A DNA stretch of 64,000 nt from Nesterenkonia aurantiaca (GTDB taxonomy: Bacteria > Actinomycetota > Actinomycetes > Actinomycetales > Micrococcaceae), in the NCBI RefSeq assembly GCF_004364585.1, contig NZ_SOAN01000003.1, forward strand, positions 124,001-188,000. Direction: 5' to 3'. The first letter of the stretch is position 1; every line of letters begins with the position of its first letter. The position numbers were made by a program, and so were the translations under genes. The notes under the pieces were generated by a model. The model did not search any database. It was not told where the DNA came from and saw only the letters and a program-made list of their open reading frames with translations. Shown here piece by piece: positions 25,368 through 33,086 of this stretch.

Positions 25368-25880
25368 ATGTTGAAGGACCAAGACGGACATCAGGCAGAT
25401 TCCCCCGGTCTCCGAACTGGCGGCTACTGGTACCAGGACACTCCGCATGCGCCGAGCTCCGTGGAGGTGCTGAACCTGCTGCGCAGGTACCGCGAGTCTG
25501 AGCGGAAGATGCGCTCGCGCACCCGGGATTCGATGCGCATGGGGGAGACGGATCTCCTCGCGCTGCGCCACGTGCTGCGGGCCCAGGCGGCGGGAGAGCT
25601 GCTGCGTCAACGGGACCTGGCCCGCGAACTGGACATCAGCGCCGCCTCGGTCAGCGTCCTGGTGGACCGACTGATCCGCGATGAATATGTCCGCCGCGTG
25701 CCGTTCCCCAGCGACCGCCGCTCGGTGGCGATCGAACCCACCATCGCAGGGGACCACGAGGTGCGCGAGACGCTCAGCGAGATGCACCGCCGGATGCTTG
25801 CGGCCGTGGAGGCGCTCACCGAGGCCGAACGCGCGGCCGCCGCGAAGTTCCTCAACGGACTCATCGCCAGCGTCGACTGA
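25368..25880 (+). CDS. MarR-family transcriptional regulator
   Basis: A 170-residue winged-helix dimer type. Helical dimerisation segments flank the DNA-binding domain: LRQRDLARELDISAASVSVLVDRL is the helix-turn-helix and DEYVRRVPFPSDRRSVAIEPT is the wing with the conserved D-R-R. The ATG at 25368 is preceded by GGCGGGG. It stands alone between the divergent rhomboid gene and fumC, so its targets are not apparent. A 13-bp tandem repeat begins at its stop codon. Confidence 0.85.
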   Translation: MLKDQDGHQADSPGLRTGGYWYQDTPHAPSSVEVLNLLRRYRESERKMRSRTRDSMRMGETDLLALRHVLRAQAAGELLRQRDLARELDISAASVSVLVDRLIRDEYVRRVPFPSDRRSVAIEPTIAGDHEVRETLSEMHRRMLAAVEALTEAERAAAAKFLNGLIASVD

Positions 25881-25943
25881 GCCCGACCGGTGAGCCCGGC
25901 CGGTGGGCCCGGCCGGTGGGCCCGGCCGGTGAGCCGAGCCGTG
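25879..25943 (+). repeat. 13-bp tandem repeat starting at the marR stop codon
   Basis: Units of 13 bases: GAGCCCGACCGGT, GAGCCCGGCCGGT, GGGCCCGGCCGGT twice, then a degenerate GAGCCGAGCCGTG. The first unit begins on the G of the TGA stop. The same design recurs at 46260-46350. Confidence 0.85.
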
Positions 25944-25993
25944 TGCTCCGCTCGGGCTGCGCGTCACTGTCTCGGTCCCCGGGGATCGGTTAT

Positions 25994-25999
25994 TAGACT
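25994..25999 (+). promoter_or_regulatory. -10 hexamer TAGACT, leaderless start of fumC
   Basis: TAGACT is followed by six bases (GAGGCT) and ATG at 26006. GAGG is too close to the ATG for a standard ribosome site. Confidence 0.5.
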
Positions 26000-26005
26000 G
26001 AGGCT

Positions 26006-27427
26006 ATGACCGAGAACACTACTGAGACCGAATACCGTATCGAGCGCGACACCATGGGCGAGGTGAAGGTGCCCGCCCAGGCCCTGTACCGCGCGCAGAC
26101 CCAGCGCGCCGTGGAGAACTTCCCGATCTCGGGACGCACCCTGGAGCGCGCCCACATTGAGGCGCTGGCGCGGGTGAAGAAGGCCGCAGCCCGGGCGAAC
26201 AAGGACCTCGGGGTGCTCGACGCCGAGCTCGCCGAGGCCATCGTCCACGCCGCCGAGCTGGTGGAGACCGGAGACCTCGACGAGCACTTCCCGATCGACG
26301 TGTTCCAGACCGGCTCCGGGACCTCCTCGAACATGAACACCAACGAGGTGCTGGCCACCCTGGCCAACCGCTACCTGGCGGAGAAGGGCTCGGACAAGGA
26401 GGTCCACCCCAACGACCACGTCAACGCCTCGCAGTCCTCCAACGACGTCTTCCCCACCTCCGTCCACGTGGCCGCCACCTCTGCGCTGGTCAACGATCTG
26501 CAGCCGGCCCTGGCGTACCTCGCCGAGGCCCTGGAGGCGAAGTCCGAAGAGTTCGCCTCCGTGGTGAAGTCCGGCCGCACCCACTTGATGGACGCCACCC
26601 CGGTCACCCTGGGCCAGGAGTTCGGCGGCTATGCCGCACAGGTCCGCTACGGCGTCGAACGCATCGACTCCGCCCTGCCGCGCGTGGCCGAGGTCCCCTT
26701 GGGCGGAACCGCCGTGGGCACCGGGATCAACACCCCGCTGGGCTTCGCCGAGAAGGCGATCGCCAGCCTCGCCCAGGACACCGGGCTGCCGCTGACCGAG
26801 GCCCGGGACCACTTCGAGGCCCAGGCCAACCGGGACGGGCTGGTGGAGGCCTCCGGGCAGCTGCGCAACATCGCCTACTCGCTGATGAAGATCAACAACG
26901 ACCTGCGCTGGATGGGCTCGGGTCCGAACACCGGTCTCGGTGAGATCGCGATCCCGGACCTGCAGCCGGGCTCCTCGATCATGCCCGGCAAGGTCAACCC
27001 GGTGATCTGCGAATCCGCGATCCAGGTCTGCGCCCAGGTGATCGGCAACGACACCACCGTGGCGCTGTCCTCCACCAACGGCGCCTTCGAGCTCAACGTG
27101 GGCATCCCGGTGATGGCCGCGAACCTCCTGGAGTCCATCCGGCTGCTGAAGAACACCAGCTACGTGATGGCCGACAAGATGATCAAGGGCCTGACCGCCA
27201 ACGAGGAGCGCGCCGCGTTCCTCGCCGCCGCGTCCCCCTCGGTGGTGACGCCGCTGAACAAGCACATCGGCTACGAGGCGGCCGCCGAGATCGCCAAGCA
27301 CGCGGTGAAGAACAAGCTCACCGTGCGCGACGCCGTGATCGAGCTGGGCTACGTCGAGCGCGGCGACCTCACCGAGGCGCAGCTCGATGAGTCCCTGGAC
27401 CTGATGAGCATGACCCGCCCCGGCTGA
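26006..27427 (+). CDS. fumC: Class II fumarate hydratase
   Basis: A 473-residue fumarase of the TCA cycle (fumarate to malate), a homotetramer of the aspartase/fumarase superfamily. The signature [12 protein letters not shown] lies near residue 325. Other conserved blocks are [15 protein letters not shown] and [11 protein letters not shown]. Full length. It is followed by a perfect 17-bp hairpin shared with the convergent Nudix gene. Aspartase is the nearest alternative, but the neighbourhood and N-terminal blocks fit fumarase. Confidence 0.93.
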   Translation: MTENTTETEYRIERDTMGEVKVPAQALYRAQTQRAVENFPISGRTLERAHIEALARVKKAAARANKDLGVLDAELAEAIVHAAELVETGDLDEHFPIDVFQTGSGTSSNMNTNEVLATLANRYLAEKGSDKEVHPNDHVNASQSSNDVFPTSVHVAATSALVNDLQPALAYLAEALEAKSEEFASVVKSGRTHLMDATPVTLGQEFGGYAAQVRYGVERIDSALPRVAEVPLGGTAVGTGINTPLGFAEKAIASLAQDTGLPLTEARDHFEAQANRDGLVEASGQLRNIAYSLMKINNDLRWMGSGPNTGLGEIAIPDLQPGSSIMPGKVNPVICESAIQVCAQVIGNDTTVALSSTNGAFELNVGIPVMAANLLESIRLLKNTSYVMADKMIKGLTANEERAAFLAAASPSVVTPLNKHIGYEAAAEIAKHAVKNKLTVRDAVIELGYVERGDLTEAQLDESLDLMSMTRPG

Positions 27428-27452
27428 TCCCCGTTCCGTTCCGTCCCAGGCA

Positions 27453-27494
27453 GTTGAGTTCTCCGGTCGATACGTACCGACCGGAGAACTCAAC
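27453..27494. terminator. Bidirectional hairpin between fumC and Nudix gene
   Basis: 17-bp perfect stem GTTGAGTTCTCCGGTCG / complement, loop ATACGTAC. It lies between convergent genes. It shares the end sequence GTTGAG...CTCAAC with the 72-bp repeats at 16386 and 18725. Confidence 0.85.
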
Positions 27495-27512
27495 CAGCGG
27501 GGTGGGGTGGAC

Positions 27513-28001
27513 TCAGCTGCGGAATCGGGCGGGGGCCTCGGCGTCCAGCGCCCAGTCGATGACCATCCGCTGATCGTCGCTGATCGGCTCCGGGAGCCGC
27601 GAGACGGGGAACCAGCCGACCTCGACGGACTCGTCATCGTTGACCCGGGCCTGTCCCGAGACGGGCTCCATCTCCAGCACCGTGTCCAGGTACCGGCAGG
27701 CGTCCCCATTGGGGTAGCGCACCAGCCCGGTCGCGAAGACCCCGGCCACCCGCACCGGACGGGCGATGACCCCGGTCTCCTCTTCGACCTCGCGGACGGC
27801 GCCGAGGGCCGGGTCCTCGCCTGGATCCAGGATCCCCGAGGTCACCGTCCAGGCTCCGTTGTCGGCTCGACGCACCAGCAGCACCTCGGTCTCGTGGTTC
27901 CCGGTGGCCCGGCGCAGCACCACACCCTGGGTCGCCGGGATCCAGAGCTCCCTGGTGCCGATGTCTTGACGCAGTTCCTTGATGAAGTCAGGGGTGGGCA
28001 T
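27513..28001 (-). CDS. Nudix hydrolase
   Basis: A 162-residue pyrophosphohydrolase. The Nudix box is complete: GILDPGEDPALGAVREVEEE plus TGV, with the metal-binding REVEEE. Flanking strands (LWIPATQGVVLRRA and VLLVRRADNGAWTV) are as expected. The substrate is not predictable. The ATG at 28001 starts four bases after the stop of the prepilin peptidase gene, and a -10 hexamer lies in the end of that gene, so it has its own leaderless promoter. Confidence 0.9.
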   Translation of the reverse strand: MPTPDFIKELRQDIGTRELWIPATQGVVLRRATGNHETEVLLVRRADNGAWTVTSGILDPGEDPALGAVREVEEETGVIARPVRVAGVFATGLVRYPNGDACRYLDTVLEMEPVSGQARVNDDESVEVGWFPVSRLPEPISDDQRMVIDWALDAEAPARFRS

Positions 28002-28005
28002 GGGT

Positions 28006-28539
28006 TCAGCCTAGCGAGTCGCCGCCGCTGAGCATCAGCGCAACAGCGGTGCCCACCAGGAGAAACGGCCCGAAGGGAACCGCTGTCCTGGCCGTGCCTC
28101 GCCCGGAGACCAGCAGCCCCGCCGAGACCAGTCCGCCGAGCAGGAAGGACACCACGACGGCGGCCAGTACGGTGTCCCAGCCGAGGAGGCCGGTGTAGAG
28201 CCCCAGCACGACGGCGAGCTTCACGTCTCCCATGCCCAGTGCCGGCGGAGCGATCAGCCGCACGAGCAGGAAGAGCCCGCCCCAGATGAGTGCGGCAGCC
28301 AGGGCCCGCAGCGCGGCGAACGGGTCCCCCAGCAGCAGTGCCGTGGGCATCAGCAGGCCCAGCGCGATTGCGGCCCAGGGGTAGATGATGCGGTTCGGAA
28401 GCCGGTGTTCCCGCAGATCGATGAAGCTCAGCGAGATGGCGCAGACCACGAAGACGACCCCGCCGACCAGCAGCAACAGCCCCGCAAGGGCCTGGCCCAG
28501 CGATCCGGAACTCAGGAGCTCGGTGATGAACGCGATCAC
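28006..28539 (-). CDS. A24-family prepilin peptidase (TadV/PilD-like, membrane)
   Basis: A 177-residue membrane aspartyl protease. The two catalytic aspartates are in SLSFIDLREHRLPN and GMGDVKLAVVLG, the GxGD motif. It is the short form without the N-methylation domain, with about six helices. It would remove leader peptides from type IV/Flp pilins or competence pseudopilins, but no pilin or assembly gene is nearby. GTG 28539 follows TAGGGT by six bases on the minus strand. Confidence 0.87.
   Translation of the reverse strand: MIAFITELLSSGSLGQALAGLLLLVGGVVFVVCAISLSFIDLREHRLPNRIIYPWAAIALGLLMPTALLLGDPFAALRALAAALIWGGLFLLVRLIAPPALGMGDVKLAVVLGLYTGLLGWDTVLAAVVVSFLLGGLVSAGLLVSGRGTARTAVPFGPFLLVGTAVALMLSGGDSLG
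28008..28013 (-). promoter_or_regulatory. -10 hexamer TAGGCT of the Nudix gene, inside the peptidase gene
   Basis: TAGGCT is formed by the last codons of the peptidase gene (CTA GGC TGA) and lies six bases before the Nudix ATG at 28001. Confidence 0.45.
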
Positions 28540-28545
28540 GGACCC

Positions 28546-28551
28546 ACCCTA
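28546..28551 (-). promoter_or_regulatory. -10 hexamer TAGGGT, leaderless start of prepilin peptidase gene
   Basis: Minus-strand TAGGGT, six bases (GGGTCC), GTG at 28539. Confidence 0.45.
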
Positions 28552-28618
28552 GGCGTCAGCCCCTCCGGAGGGAATGGGGCTGACCAACCTGGGGAGATTC
28601 AGCCGGCTGAGCCGAAGG

Positions 28619-29248
28619 TCAGACCTCGCCGATGCTGGTGACGACGTCGGCACGGCCCTCCGAGAGCCGGTAGGTCACCCCCATGACCGCGGTGCGACCC
28701 TGGGCCACGGCATCGTGGAGCACCCGGGAGTGATCCACGATCCGGTGCGCGGTCTGCTTCACATGTTCTTCGACGGTCTCATTGACACTGGTGATCCCCG
28801 CACGCTGCGCGGCCAGCACCGAGGGGGTGATGCGCTCCACCAGGCTGCGCACGAAGCCGGTGGGGGTGACCCCGGACTCGGTGGCCTGCAGCGCGGCCGA
28901 GACCGCGCCGCAGGAGTCGTGGCCCAGCACCACGATCAGCGGGACCTTGAGCTCGGCGACGCTGAACTCCAGGGAGCCGAGCACGGCGTCGTCGGTGACC
29001 TGACCTGCCGTGCGCACGACGAAGACGTCACCGAGGCCGACGTCGAAGATGATCTCGGCGGCCAGACGAGAGTCCGAGCAGCCGAAGATCGTGGCCACCG
29101 GGTGCTGGGACTCGGTGAGCGAGGAGCGGCGTGCGGCGTTCTGGTTCGGGTGCTTGGAGTCGCCGGCGACGAAACGGGCATTTCCGGCCTTGAGCAGCTC
29201 CCAGACCTCCGCAGGAAGCGGCTGGACGGGCGTGGTCGATGCGGTCAT
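28619..29248 (-). CDS. Beta-class carbonic anhydrase
   Basis: A 209-residue zinc enzyme interconverting CO2 and bicarbonate. Zinc ligands are visible in FGCSDSRLAAE (Cys and the Asp-Arg dyad) and VLGHDSCGAV (His and Cys). The N terminus has NARFVAG, typical of the class. The ATG overlaps the DUF4245 stop (ATGA), and GGAGG lies ten bases upstream, so translation is coupled. Full length. Confidence 0.93.
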   Translation of the reverse strand: MTASTTPVQPLPAEVWELLKAGNARFVAGDSKHPNQNAARRSSLTESQHPVATIFGCSDSRLAAEIIFDVGLGDVFVVRTAGQVTDDAVLGSLEFSVAELKVPLIVVLGHDSCGAVSAALQATESGVTPTGFVRSLVERITPSVLAAQRAGITSVNETVEEHVKQTAHRIVDHSRVLHDAVAQGRTAVMGVTYRLSEGRADVVTSIGEV

Positions 29249-29868
29249 CCTGTGGAACCTCCGTTGTCGTCCTCTGTTTCTACCTCAACATCGATCGATG
29301 TCGCGACAGCTGCGAGGAAGGTCTCAAACTGCTCGGCCGTGGCATCGCCGCCGAGCACGATCGCGGTGCCGTCGATCGGGTTCTCCTCGGCCTCCAGGAC
29401 GTAGTACTTCCACTGGTCATCCTCGCGCACCTCGAAGGTCAGCCCCTCGATGGTCTCCTCCCCGGTGGGCCCGAGCTGCCGGGTCGCATCGTTGACCCAC
29501 GCCGGGTTGGGCTCATCGGTCTGCGCGAAGCTCAGGAAGCTCTCCTCGTCCACGGAGTACCCGACCTCCCAGGCGGTGACGCCGAGCTCGACGCGGTTCT
29601 CCCAGCGGGCGTAGTTCGCGGTCCACCCCTCGGGCACCTCTGGGGAGATGGCGGTGAAGTCCGCGACGTCGCTGGTCCACCCCGCCGCCTCCGCGACATC
29701 GACGTCCGGAGTGAAGGCGACGTCGCGCTCGGGTCGCAGTCCCGTCACGGCGAAAACCGCGAGCAGGGTGATGGCCACCGTGATCACGACGCCGATCAGG
29801 GGCTGGCGCAGACGCTTCGCCTGGGACTGCGTCAGCTGCGGAGTGGGGGCTTCTTCTGGCTCGGTCAC
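29245..29868 (-). CDS. DUF4245 membrane-anchored protein
   Basis: A 207-residue actinobacterial DUF4245 protein of unknown function. One N-terminal membrane helix (PLIGVVITVAITLLAVFAV, about residues 23-41) precedes an extracytoplasmic domain with WTSDVADFTAISPEVPEGW and WKYYVLEAEENP. It is regularly found next to glpX, as here (divergent). The GTG at 29868 has CACAAT six bases upstream, possibly another leaderless start. It is cotranscribed with the carbonic anhydrase gene. Confidence 0.85.
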   Translation of the reverse strand: MTEPEEAPTPQLTQSQAKRLRQPLIGVVITVAITLLAVFAVTGLRPERDVAFTPDVDVAEAAGWTSDVADFTAISPEVPEGWTANYARWENRVELGVTAWEVGYSVDEESFLSFAQTDEPNPAWVNDATRQLGPTGEETIEGLTFEVREDDQWKYYVLEAEENPIDGTAIVLGGDATAEQFETFLAAVATSIDVEVETEDDNGGSTG

Positions 29869-29937
29869 CTCTCTATTGTGTCACCGTGGACTGACATGCC
29901 CGGGTCCGTGACTCGATGCCGCGTCCGTGCTCGCGGC

Positions 29938-29943
29938 TATGAT
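29938..29943 (+). promoter_or_regulatory. -10 hexamer TATGAT of glpX
   Basis: TATGAT predicts a 5' UTR of about 58 bases. GGCCGGC...GCCGGCC inside the UTR can form a hairpin, and AAGGTGG before the ATG is the ribosome site. Confidence 0.4.
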
Positions 29944-30002
29944 GGCGGCAGGGCCGGCGACGAGGCCGGCCAGAAGCCGAGACGACAAGGTGGCCCAAGC
30001 CC

Positions 30003-31067
30003 ATGAACGATTCTTCGCAGCACCGCGGGACACGCTCCGACGACGGCTCGTCCCAGGACTTCTCCCATCTTTCGGCACGACTGGCCGTGGGGGACTCCGA
30101 GCCGGACCGCCACCTGGCCATGGAGCTGGTCCGGGTCACCGAGGCCGCAGCCATCGCCGGTGGCGCCTGGGTCGGCATGGGGGACAAGCTCACCGCCGAC
30201 GGTGCCGCCGTGGACGCGATGCGCTCCCTGCTCGACACCGTGAACCTCAACGGTGTCGTGGTCATCGGCGAGGGCGAGAAGGATGAGGCTCCGATGCTCT
30301 ATAACGGTGAGCGGGTCGGCAACGGTGCCGGGCCCGAGGCCGACGTGGCGGTCGATCCGATCGATGGCACCAGGCTCACCGCTTTGGGCTACAACAACGC
30401 ACTCGCAGTGCTCGCCGTGGCCGAGCGCGGCACCATGTTCGACCCCTCCGCGGTCTTCTACATGGACAAGCTGATCACCGGGCCCGAAGCCGCCGACATG
30501 GTGGACCTTCGCCTGCCGGTGAAGCAGAATCTGCACCTGATCGCCAAGGCCAAGAACAAGCGGATCAGCCAGCTCAACGTCTGCGTGCTGGACCGCCCGC
30601 GCCACTCCAAGCTGGTCACCGAGATCCGCGAGGCCGGCGCCCGGGTCCGGTTCATCATGGACGGTGACGTGGCCGGCGGCATCGCCGCGGCTCGCGAAGG
30701 CTCCGGGATCGATGTGCTCATGGGCGTCGGCGGCACCCCCGAGGGCATCATCACCGCCTGCGCGATCAAGGCCGTGGGCGGCGTCATCCAGGGTCGCCTC
30801 GCCCCGGTGGACGACGAGGAGGCGCAGAAGGCGCTCGACGCCGGTCACGACGTCAGCCGGGTGCTGACCACCGATGAGCTGGTCACCGGGGACAACTGCT
30901 ACTTCGCCGCCACCGGGATCACCGACGGCGACCTGCTGCGCGGCGTGCGGTACCAGGGGGACAAGGTCTCCACCCAGTCCATCGTGATGCGTTCGAAGTC
31001 CGGCACCGTCCGGATCATCGACGCCGAGCACCAGGCCCGCAAGTGGGAGTCCTACACCCGGCAGTGA
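30003..31067 (+). CDS. glpX: Class II fructose-1,6-bisphosphatase
   Basis: A 354-residue GlpX-type phosphatase, the main gluconeogenic FBPase of actinobacteria. Metal- and substrate-binding blocks are [15 protein letters not shown] and [12 protein letters not shown], then [16 protein letters not shown]. The first 25 residues are hydrophilic and variable. Length is typical. It is divergent from the DUF4245/carbonic anhydrase pair. Confidence 0.94.
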   Translation: MNDSSQHRGTRSDDGSSQDFSHLSARLAVGDSEPDRHLAMELVRVTEAAAIAGGAWVGMGDKLTADGAAVDAMRSLLDTVNLNGVVVIGEGEKDEAPMLYNGERVGNGAGPEADVAVDPIDGTRLTALGYNNALAVLAVAERGTMFDPSAVFYMDKLITGPEAADMVDLRLPVKQNLHLIAKAKNKRISQLNVCVLDRPRHSKLVTEIREAGARVRFIMDGDVAGGIAAAREGSGIDVLMGVGGTPEGIITACAIKAVGGVIQGRLAPVDDEEAQKALDAGHDVSRVLTTDELVTGDNCYFAATGITDGDLLRGVRYQGDKVSTQSIVMRSKSGTVRIIDAEHQARKWESYTRQ

Positions 31068-31117
31068 CGCCCTGAGCGGCCCCGCCGGGAGGGGCTGACA
31101 GGTCCGCGCGGCGCCTC

Positions 31118-31123
31118 TACTGT
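31118..31123 (+). promoter_or_regulatory. -10 hexamer TACTGT, leaderless start of the ABM-domain gene
   Basis: TACTGT, six bases (GATCCC), ATG at 31130. Confidence 0.45.
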
Positions 31124-31129
31124 GATCCC

Positions 31130-31429
31130 ATGACCTTCGCCAATGTGGGGACGCTGGGAGTAGCGCCGGGCGCCCGGGACCAGGTCGTGTCCCTGTTGAC
31201 CCGGCATAACCCAGACCTGCAGCGGGCGGGTTGTCTGCTCTACGAGGTGGGCGTCAGCGAAGAGCACCCCGAGACGGTCTTCGTCACCGAGCTCTGGACC
31301 TCCGCCGAGGCCCACCGAGAGTCACTCCAGCTGGCAAGTGTCCAGGCGCTCATCGCAGAGGCCATGCCCCTGCTCTCCGGTGCCATGGACGGCCACCGGT
31401 TCGAGGTGATCGGGTCCCCGCTGCACTGA
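31130..31429 (+). CDS. Antibiotic biosynthesis monooxygenase (ABM) domain protein
   Basis: A 99-residue ferredoxin-like protein of the ABM/quinol monooxygenase family. Seen: an N-terminal strand NVGTLGVAPGARDQVVSLL, GCLLYEVGVSEEHPETVFVTELWTSAEAHRES-type core with the conserved E-W-S pattern, and a final FEVIGSPL strand. Members oxidise quinols or aromatic compounds without cofactors, or only bind ligands; substrate unknown. It is monocistronic and converges on the protease-linked small gene. Confidence 0.82.
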   Translation: MTFANVGTLGVAPGARDQVVSLLTRHNPDLQRAGCLLYEVGVSEEHPETVFVTELWTSAEAHRESLQLASVQALIAEAMPLLSGAMDGHRFEVIGSPLH

Positions 31430-31470
31430 AATCGACGCAGCAGGGACCACCCGACGCCACGACGCGGCCG

Positions 31471-31737
31471 CTACTGGACCTCAGCGTCGGGTGGGGCTAT
31501 ATGGTGCTGTTGGGCGCCGTCGGCGGAGGCTACTCCGGCCACGGCAGAGAAGCTCGGCGGCTCGTCCGCCGCCTGGGCCTGCACTCCCGGGGAGGTGACG
31601 GTGTGCCCGGTGATCTGCCCGAGGCTGCGCAGCACCCGGTCCACCATCAGCCCTGCCGCCTCCAGGTCCGCGACCACCTGGTCGATCCCGTCGAGGTGCT
31701 CCTCGTCGACGGTGATGATCCACTGCTGATCCGTCAC
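31471..31737 (-). CDS. Small subtilase-propeptide-like (I9-like) protein
   Basis: An 88-residue protein immediately downstream of the S8 protease gene (six-base gap, same strand). Its first half, WIITVDEEHLDGIDQVVADL followed by EAAGLMVDRVLRSLGQITGH, has the strand-helix-strand layout of subtilisin propeptides/I9 inhibitors, with no protease attached; the second half is Ala/Pro-rich and likely disordered. I infer a chaperone or inhibitor acting in trans on the neighbouring protease. GTG start at 31737. No signal peptide. Confidence 0.65.
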   Translation of the reverse strand: MTDQQWIITVDEEHLDGIDQVVADLEAAGLMVDRVLRSLGQITGHTVTSPGVQAQAADEPPSFSAVAGVASADGAQQHHIAPPDAEVQ

Positions 31738-31743
31738 GACCGA

Positions 31744-32910
31744 TCACCCGCCCTGCGCCGGAATCACGGCCAGTCCGGCCCCGACGTCTTCCATGTCAGC
31801 ACCTGAGAGCTGGCGAGCGGTCCGAATCAGCTCGTCCCACAGCGGTTGGCCGCGCAGCCCGGTGGAGGCCGAGAGCAGCGCGGCGACGCCGGAGACATGC
31901 GGGGCCGCCATGGAGGTGCCGCTGATGCTGCGGTGATGCGCGGGACCGGGCCAGGAGGAATAGATGTCCACCCCGGGGCCGGCGATGTCGACTTCCCCGC
32001 CGTCATGAGGCAGCGAGCGGGCCGAGAAGTCCGCGACCTGCAGTCCCGCGTCCAGCGCCGCCACCGCCATGACGTAGGGGCTGTTCGCCGGTGCCCCCAC
32101 GAACCCGGGATCACCCGCGCTGCGCCCGGCGTTGTTGCCCGCCGCCGCGATCAGCAACGAACCCCGCTCGAGTGCCCGCCGACCCGCGGTCACATACGGA
32201 GGATGGACCTCGCGCACATCGGCGCCGAGTGACATCGAGATGATCTGACAGTCGTTCTGCAGGGCCCAATCGATGCCTGCAAGGATCGAGGCGTCCGAGC
32301 CGGAGCCGTCTGCACCGAGGACCTTGCCCGAGAAGATCTCGACTCTGGAGGCCACTCCGAAGCCTCGCCCAGACGGGGGAGCCCAGGGTCCGCAGGCGGA
32401 GCCCACGCAGTGGGTGCCGTGTCCGTGCACGTCTGCGGGTCCTTCGCCTGGGATGAAGGACTCTGCGGTCACGGCGCGCCCGAGGAAGTCCGGATGCTCG
32501 AGGTCGAAGCCGGTGTCCAGCACCGCGATGCGCACCCCGGCGCCGGTGAGTCCGGCCTCCTGGGCACGCCCGACCTCCACCGCCTGAAGCCCCCAGGTGA
32601 GCTCGGCCGTGTCGGTGAACGGCGCCTCGACGGACCCGACGGCGGAGGGCAGTTCGACGGCCGACAGATCAGCCGCCCGGCCGCCGATCGCGTAATACGT
32701 CAGCTCGGGGCTGTAGCTCATCGGGGCTCGACGGTCCCGGCAACGTCCGCTGAAGGCCTCCAGGTCACCGGCCTCACCGTCCACCACGCCCACGCCGAGG
32801 CGCGGGAAATAGCTGTCCGTGGAGAAGCCCTGGGCGCTGAGCAGCCCGGGGGCATCGTGCTCGAGCATCTGAGAATCTGCGGTGTCGAAGGTGACTACGT
32901 AACGTCCCAT
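31744..32910 (-). CDS. S8-family subtilisin-like protease without signal peptide
   Basis: A 388-residue protease. The triad is complete: Asp132 in AVLDTGFDLEHPDF, His164 in HGHGTHC, Ser333 in SGTSMAAPHV, with the oxyanion Asn in AAAGNN. About 100 residues precede the catalytic domain (RYVVTFDTADSQMLEHDAPG onward), a possible own prodomain. No signal peptide or membrane helix is visible, so it should stay in the cytoplasm unless exported by another route. ATG 32910 is chosen for AGGGA ten bases upstream; ATG 32940 would add ten residues. It pairs with the propeptide-like gene downstream and is divergent from purK. Confidence 0.85.
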   Translation of the reverse strand: MGRYVVTFDTADSQMLEHDAPGLLSAQGFSTDSYFPRLGVGVVDGEAGDLEAFSGRCRDRRAPMSYSPELTYYAIGGRAADLSAVELPSAVGSVEAPFTDTAELTWGLQAVEVGRAQEAGLTGAGVRIAVLDTGFDLEHPDFLGRAVTAESFIPGEGPADVHGHGTHCVGSACGPWAPPSGRGFGVASRVEIFSGKVLGADGSGSDASILAGIDWALQNDCQIISMSLGADVREVHPPYVTAGRRALERGSLLIAAAGNNAGRSAGDPGFVGAPANSPYVMAVAALDAGLQVADFSARSLPHDGGEVDIAGPGVDIYSSWPGPAHHRSISGTSMAAPHVSGVAALLSASTGLRGQPLWDELIRTARQLSGADMEDVGAGLAVIPAQGG

Positions 32911-33072
32911 TGCGGTCCCATCCCTGCGTCGTGCCGACATGTGAAGCCCAGGCTAGGGTCGCAACCTGCACATCCGCCGAGTGACCTGGGATTGGTGGGG
33001 CCGGTCAGCTGTCCGGCGTTCCCGGCTCCGGCCGGGGGTGTTTCCCTGTGCGGGCCAGCGGAGGTCATGGCG

Positions 33073-33078
33073 CATAAT
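33073..33078 (+). promoter_or_regulatory. -10 hexamer CATAAT, leaderless start of purK
   Basis: CATAAT is followed by eight bases and the GTG at 33087. No ribosome-binding site is visible. Confidence 0.45.
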
Positions 33079-33086
33079 TGGGGACT

